From contig JALURF010000203.1 of NCBI GenBank assembly GCA_027017165.1, forward strand, positions 1 to 7,321: a stretch of 7,321 nucleotides of DNA, written 5' to 3'. Below the pieces are notes generated by a model. The model made no database searches and had not been told where the DNA came from. It saw only the letters and a program-made list of their open reading frames with translations. Source of the DNA: Thermofilaceae archaeon (GTDB lineage Archaea; Thermoproteota; Thermoprotei; Thermofilales; B69-G16). This document shows positions 5,431 to 7,321 of the stretch, one piece after another. Position numbers and translations under genes: made by a program. Positions within the stretch are counted from its first letter, which is position 1, and each line of letters opens with the position of its first letter.

Positions 5431-6286
5431 AACTCTTCTTTTTCCTCTTGTACACCAGTTCCGAGAAGAATAAGGCTATAAAGTACAACAGCATAAAAGG
5501 TAAAGATAACATCAACATACTCACAGGTGTGGGATCCGGAGTTATAATCGCTGTAATCGCTAAAGTCCCCACTAAAACGTAGCGCCACTGTTTCCGCAGA
5601 GTCTCAGGAGTTATGATATCGAATTTAACTAGTAAAACCACGAGTATAGGATATGTAAAAAATAACCCTGTAACGGATAAGCCTAGAAAAACGGTATAAA
5701 AGAAACTTCTAATACTGAAAATAGGCTCGGCTCCAGAAGACACTGAGAGCCATAACATCATTAAGAATGTGATAGGCAAGAGGTACAGATAGGCATAAAT
5801 CACACCTAAAGAAAATAGGGTTACGAAGCTGAAGACGAAGCTTTTTAAAAACCTTTTTTCATGAGGGTAAAGGGCGGGTTCTAGAAACTTATAGATTTCA
5901 TAACCAACAATGGGGCTAGCTACTATAAGCCCCATCAGTAAGCCCGTATAAAAACTGGTTGTGAAGGTATCGAACCATCCATGAGCTATAAGCCTAGGTT
6001 TTACATGCTCGATGCCCAGTATTCTAGCTAGCGAGAGCATAGGCTCACGGGAGAAATCGAGCATATCTTTTTCAATCTGTCTCATCACGTAGAAGACCAA
6101 TGGATCGTAAAAACCCAGCATTTGGGACGTATAGTTGTAACCGGGATTGAATAGAGGAACTACTAAATTTGCCGGAATAGCCGAAACTATAAAGGACGAT
6201 GCCAGTATCGCGAAGAGAGAGATTCGCAATCTTATTAAAAGTTCGGTTAAATGTTCAAATAAGGGGCGTTCTACATCTTTAGACAT
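5423..6286 (-). CDS. tatC: Sec-independent protein translocase TatC
   Basis: Multispanning receptor of the twin-arginine translocase; it recognises RR signal peptides and, with TatA, exports folded proteins. Motifs run in order: FEHLTELLIRLR (10-21) with the conserved glutamate E15; FLEPALYPHEKR (134-145), where F134 and E143 match E. coli F94 and E103 of the signal-peptide site; and TPDPTP near 249-254 before the last membrane segments. Six hydrophobic spans fit: about 20-38, 108-131, 149-175, 196-222, 234-250 and 255-275. At 287 residues it is longer than E. coli TatC (258), mainly because the first outside loop (about 39-107) is enlarged. The C-terminal tail is basic and serine-rich (KRKKKSSS). 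It lies 20 bases after tatA on the same strand, so the two should share an mRNA. Finding it among hyp genes suggests a Tat-exported [NiFe] hydrogenase as a main cargo. Confidence 0.96.
   Translation of the reverse strand: MSKDVERPLFEHLTELLIRLRISLFAILASSFIVSAIPANLVVPLFNPGYNYTSQMLGFYDPLVFYVMRQIEKDMLDFSREPMLSLARILGIEHVKPRLIAHGWFDTFTTSFYTGLLMGLIVASPIVGYEIYKFLEPALYPHEKRFLKSFVFSFVTLFSLGVIYAYLYLLPITFLMMLWLSVSSGAEPIFSIRSFFYTVFLGLSVTGLFFTYPILVVLLVKFDIITPETLRKQWRYVLVGTLAITAIITPDPTPVSMLMLSLPFMLLYFIALFFSELVYKRKKKSSS
5434..5449 (+). terminator. Possible T-rich terminator for the hypA-ATPase transcript
   Basis: A pyrimidine tract (tcttctttttcctctt) begins four bases after the ATPase stop codon. It resembles archaeal U-rich terminators. 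Read on the other strand it encodes the lysine-rich tail of TatC, so codon choice could explain the tract by itself. Confidence 0.35.
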
Positions 6287-6306
6287 TTTAAGTCCCTAGC
6301 GTTAAA

Positions 6307-6630
6307 CTACTCCAGTAACCCTTTCTCCTTGGCCTTAGCTAGTACTTCCTCCATAAGTTCCTCTTTTGACTTTCCTTTAGTCTCTACTCCCAACTTTTCA
6401 GCCAGCTTAGCTAGGGTTTCCTCATCGATCTTCTCCGAAGTTTTTTTAGCGGGTTTTTCGACCTCCTCGCTTACCCCTTGCATGGCTTTACGGAATTCTC
6501 TAATAGCCTCTCCCAGTGAGCGGGCCAGTTGGGGTATCTTACCGGGGCCGAATATTAGCAATATTATTAGTAAGAGTAATAATAGCTCTGGTAAGCCTAC
6601 TTGCTGTAAAAACAGCGGCATTGTTAGCAT
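6307..6630 (-). CDS. tatA: Twin-arginine translocase subunit TatA
   Basis: Pore-forming or membrane-weakening subunit of the Tat pathway. From the ATG at 6630 the protein has 107 residues. One membrane helix (about 13-27, nearly all Leu/Ile, with the polar residue E15 near its start) is followed by the family hinge FGPGKIP (27-33) and an amphipathic helix, ARSLGEAIREFRKAM. The charged C-terminal tail (about 71-107) carries a pattern, LAKLAEKLGVETKGKSKEEL, that looks like a helix-extended-helix fold of the SAP/Rho-N kind; I treat this as a resemblance only. The frame opens at a GTG at 6639, but that codon lies inside a good ribosome site (ggggtgg) with ideal spacing to the ATG, so the ATG is preferred. 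tatC follows after 20 bases. No separate tatB is seen, as is common in archaea. Confidence 0.94.
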   Translation of the reverse strand: MLTMPLFLQQVGLPELLLLLLIILLIFGPGKIPQLARSLGEAIREFRKAMQGVSEEVEKPAKKTSEKIDEETLAKLAEKLGVETKGKSKEELMEEVLAKAKEKGLLE

Positions 6631-6635
6631 TTTCG

Positions 6636-6642
6636 CCACCCC
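6636..6642 (-). promoter_or_regulatory. Ribosome binding site that fixes the tatA start
   Basis: On the minus strand ggggtgg is followed by a five-base spacer (cgaaa) and the ATG at 6630. It can pair with the usual archaeal 16S tail with one G-U wobble. The same heptamer precedes hypE, supporting it as this organism's preferred site and making the GTG inside it (6639) an unlikely start. Confidence 0.6.
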
Positions 6643-6663
6643 TTCTTAATCCGCCGAAGACTT

Positions 6664-6675
6664 ACTTTAATATTT
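6664..6675 (-). promoter_or_regulatory. Possible TATA box of the tatA-tatC operon
   Basis: On the minus strand the sequence reads aaatattaaagt. A centre near 6670 predicts initiation around 6644, just before the ribosome site at 6642-6636. The leader would be about 14 bases. Spacing is the only support. Confidence 0.35.
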
Positions 6676-6703
6676 CTATCGCTACCGAATCATAACGGGA
6701 ATA

Positions 6704-6713
6704 CTATAATATA
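6704..6713 (+). promoter_or_regulatory. Possible TATA box of the hypC-hypE operon
   Basis: The element ctataatata has its centre near 6709 and predicts initiation around 6731-6736. That leaves a leader of about 20-26 bases to the hypC ATG at 6757, enough to hold the ggtggat ribosome site. It is separate from the TATA-like box for tatA, so the two operons need not be regulated together. Confidence 0.45.
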
Positions 6714-6745
6714 GCCCGTATTCAGATATTACAGCTATACAATGT

Positions 6746-6752
6746 GGTGGAT
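6746..6752 (+). promoter_or_regulatory. Ribosome binding site that fixes the hypC start
   Basis: ggtggat lies four bases before the ATG at 6757. An in-frame ATG at 6742 overlaps the upstream side of this element and would add five residues ahead of the essential cysteine, so the downstream ATG is the likely start. Confidence 0.55.
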
Positions 6753-6756
6753 CGGT

Positions 6757-6993
6757 ATGTGTCTAGGAGTCCCCGCCAAAGTCGTAGAGATTAAAAATGG
6801 CGGGAGAAGTGCAATCGTGGATTACGGAGGTGTAAGAAGAGAGGTAGATGCCTTTTTAGTACCCGACCTTAAGGTTGGAGAGTATGTTATAGTACACGCA
6901 GGGGCTATTATAGAAAAACTCGACGAGAAAGAAGCAGCTGAGAGCATACGTTTGTGGAGAGAAATTATAGAAGTTTTAGGAGGAACGATATAG
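6757..6993 (+). CDS. hypC: [NiFe]-hydrogenase maturation chaperone HypC
   Basis: Small chaperone that works with HypD to assemble the Fe(CN)2CO unit and deliver it to the hydrogenase large-subunit precursor. The product from 6757 has 78 residues and begins MCLGVPAKV, the family hallmark. C2, exposed once the initiator methionine is removed, binds the iron and must be N-terminal, which rules out the in-frame ATG at 6742. VIVHAGA (44-50) carries the conserved histidine (H47). The rest is a small beta barrel with a C-terminal helix. Length is normal for HypC/HupF. hypE follows after 12 bases; hypD does not occur within the window. Confidence 0.96.
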   Translation: MCLGVPAKVVEIKNGGRSAIVDYGGVRREVDAFLVPDLKVGEYVIVHAGAIIEKLDEKEAAESIRLWREIIEVLGGTI

Positions 6994-6994
6994 T

Positions 6995-7001
6995 GGGGTG
7001 G
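6995..7001 (+). promoter_or_regulatory. Ribosome binding site of hypE
   Basis: ggggtgg begins right after the hypC stop codon and stands four bases before the hypE ATG at 7006. It is identical to the site before tatA. Confidence 0.6.
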
Positions 7002-7005
7002 AGAT

Positions 7006-7321
7006 ATGGCCTCTAGGATAAGACTCGCGCATGGCGGAGGAGGCCGTGAAACTTCGGAGATAGTAGAGAACATAATTAAGCCGCGCTTTAAACTAAAGAG
7101 AATATTTGATGGAATCGGGCTTGAAGAGCTTGACGATGGAGCCTCCATACCAATTACCGAAAAGTTGCATGGTAGGCACTTGGTGGTAACATCCGACAGC
7201 TATACCGTGTATCCAATATTTTTCCCTGGGGGAGATATAGGGAAACTAGCCGCTTGCGGATCAATAAACGATCTAGCAGTTATGGGAGCTAGGCCCATAG
7301 CTATGCTAGACACGATCGTAG
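7006..7321 (+). CDS. hypE: [NiFe]-hydrogenase maturation protein HypE (5' part, cut by window end)
   Basis: HypE dehydrates a carbamoyl group on its C-terminal cysteine, using ATP, to make the thiocyanate that supplies the cyanide ligands of the active-site iron. The 105 residues visible form the AIRS/PurM-like N-terminal domain: HGGGGRE (9-15), DDGA (43-46), TSDSYTV (62-68) and FFPGGDIGKLAACG (72-85) followed by NDLAVMGARP (88-97). These match the family closely. The ATP-binding C-terminal domain and terminal cysteine lie beyond base 7321 and cannot be judged. It forms an operon with hypC. Its partner HypF (carbamoyl transfer) is not seen here. Confidence 0.95.
   Translation, partial: MASRIRLAHGGGGRETSEIVENIIKPRFKLKRIFDGIGLEELDDGASIPITEKLHGRHLVVTSDSYTVYPIFFPGGDIGKLAACGSINDLAVMGARPIAMLDTIV

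Noticed and set aside
6329..6649. Plus-strand open frame opposite tatA
   Set aside because: Serine-rich composition is what antisense of a lysine/glutamate/leucine-rich gene gives; TatA motifs are clear on the other strand.
6742..6756. ATG at 6742 as the hypC start
   Set aside because: It would place five residues before the essential cysteine, which must be residue 2 of HypC; the ATG at 6757 also has a ribosome site at the right distance.
6822..7148. Minus-strand open frame across hypC and hypE
   Set aside because: Spans two certain genes and the gap between them in antisense; low-complexity serine/proline runs, no motif.

Overview
This window is chromosomal DNA from an archaeon, probably a thermophile. 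Several lines agree: a two-cluster radical-SAM tRNA-wyosine enzyme (Taw1), an archaeal-type Obg/YchF-like GTPase with a TGS domain, an archaeo-eukaryotic primase (AEP) fold protein, an AN1-zinc-finger membrane protease, the long archaeal form of HypA, AT-rich TATA-like boxes at fitting distances from starts, and a mix of leaderless-looking genes and genes with GGTG-type ribosome sites. The family repertoire would suit the TACK group, but the sequence alone does not fix the lineage.

Layout. Bases 1-94 are an AT-rich promoter region. Then come three plus-strand information-processing genes: a GTPase (95-1303), Taw1/TYW1 (about 1330-2403) and a small AEP protein (2433-3317). A minus-strand AN1/M50 site-2-protease-like gene (3368-4138) converges on the AEP gene and shares a short two-way promoter with hypA (4208-4654). 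hypA overlaps by ATGA with a MinD/Mrp-type ATPase gene (4651-5430), which I interpret as the ATPase-type HypB partner of HypA. The minus-strand pair tatA (6307-6630) and tatC (5423-6286) follows; tatC overlaps the ATPase gene by 8 bp tail to tail. A second divergent promoter region (6640-6756) separates tatA from hypC (6757-6993), which is followed by hypE, cut off by the window end at 7321.

How the genes work together. From 4208 onward the window is a [NiFe]-hydrogenase maturation locus with a Tat export module inside it. HypA and its ATPase would deliver nickel. HypC (with HypD, not in this window) and HypE build and carry the Fe(CN)2CO group. TatA and TatC would export a folded, cofactor-loaded protein. 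The arrangement predicts a Tat-exported [NiFe] hydrogenase encoded elsewhere, probably nearby. The left half (GTPase, Taw1, AEP) concerns translation, tRNA modification and nucleic-acid synthesis and has no evident link to hydrogenase.

I see no tRNA, rRNA, CRISPR array, insertion sequence or long repeat, and no gene-free stretch above 300 bases. Four starts were set from sequence logic: hypC at 6757, tatA at 6630, the protease at 4138 and hypA at a GTG at 4208. The points most worth a second look are the minimal AEP protein without a zinc knuckle and the HypA/ATPase pair that replaces GTPase-type HypB.
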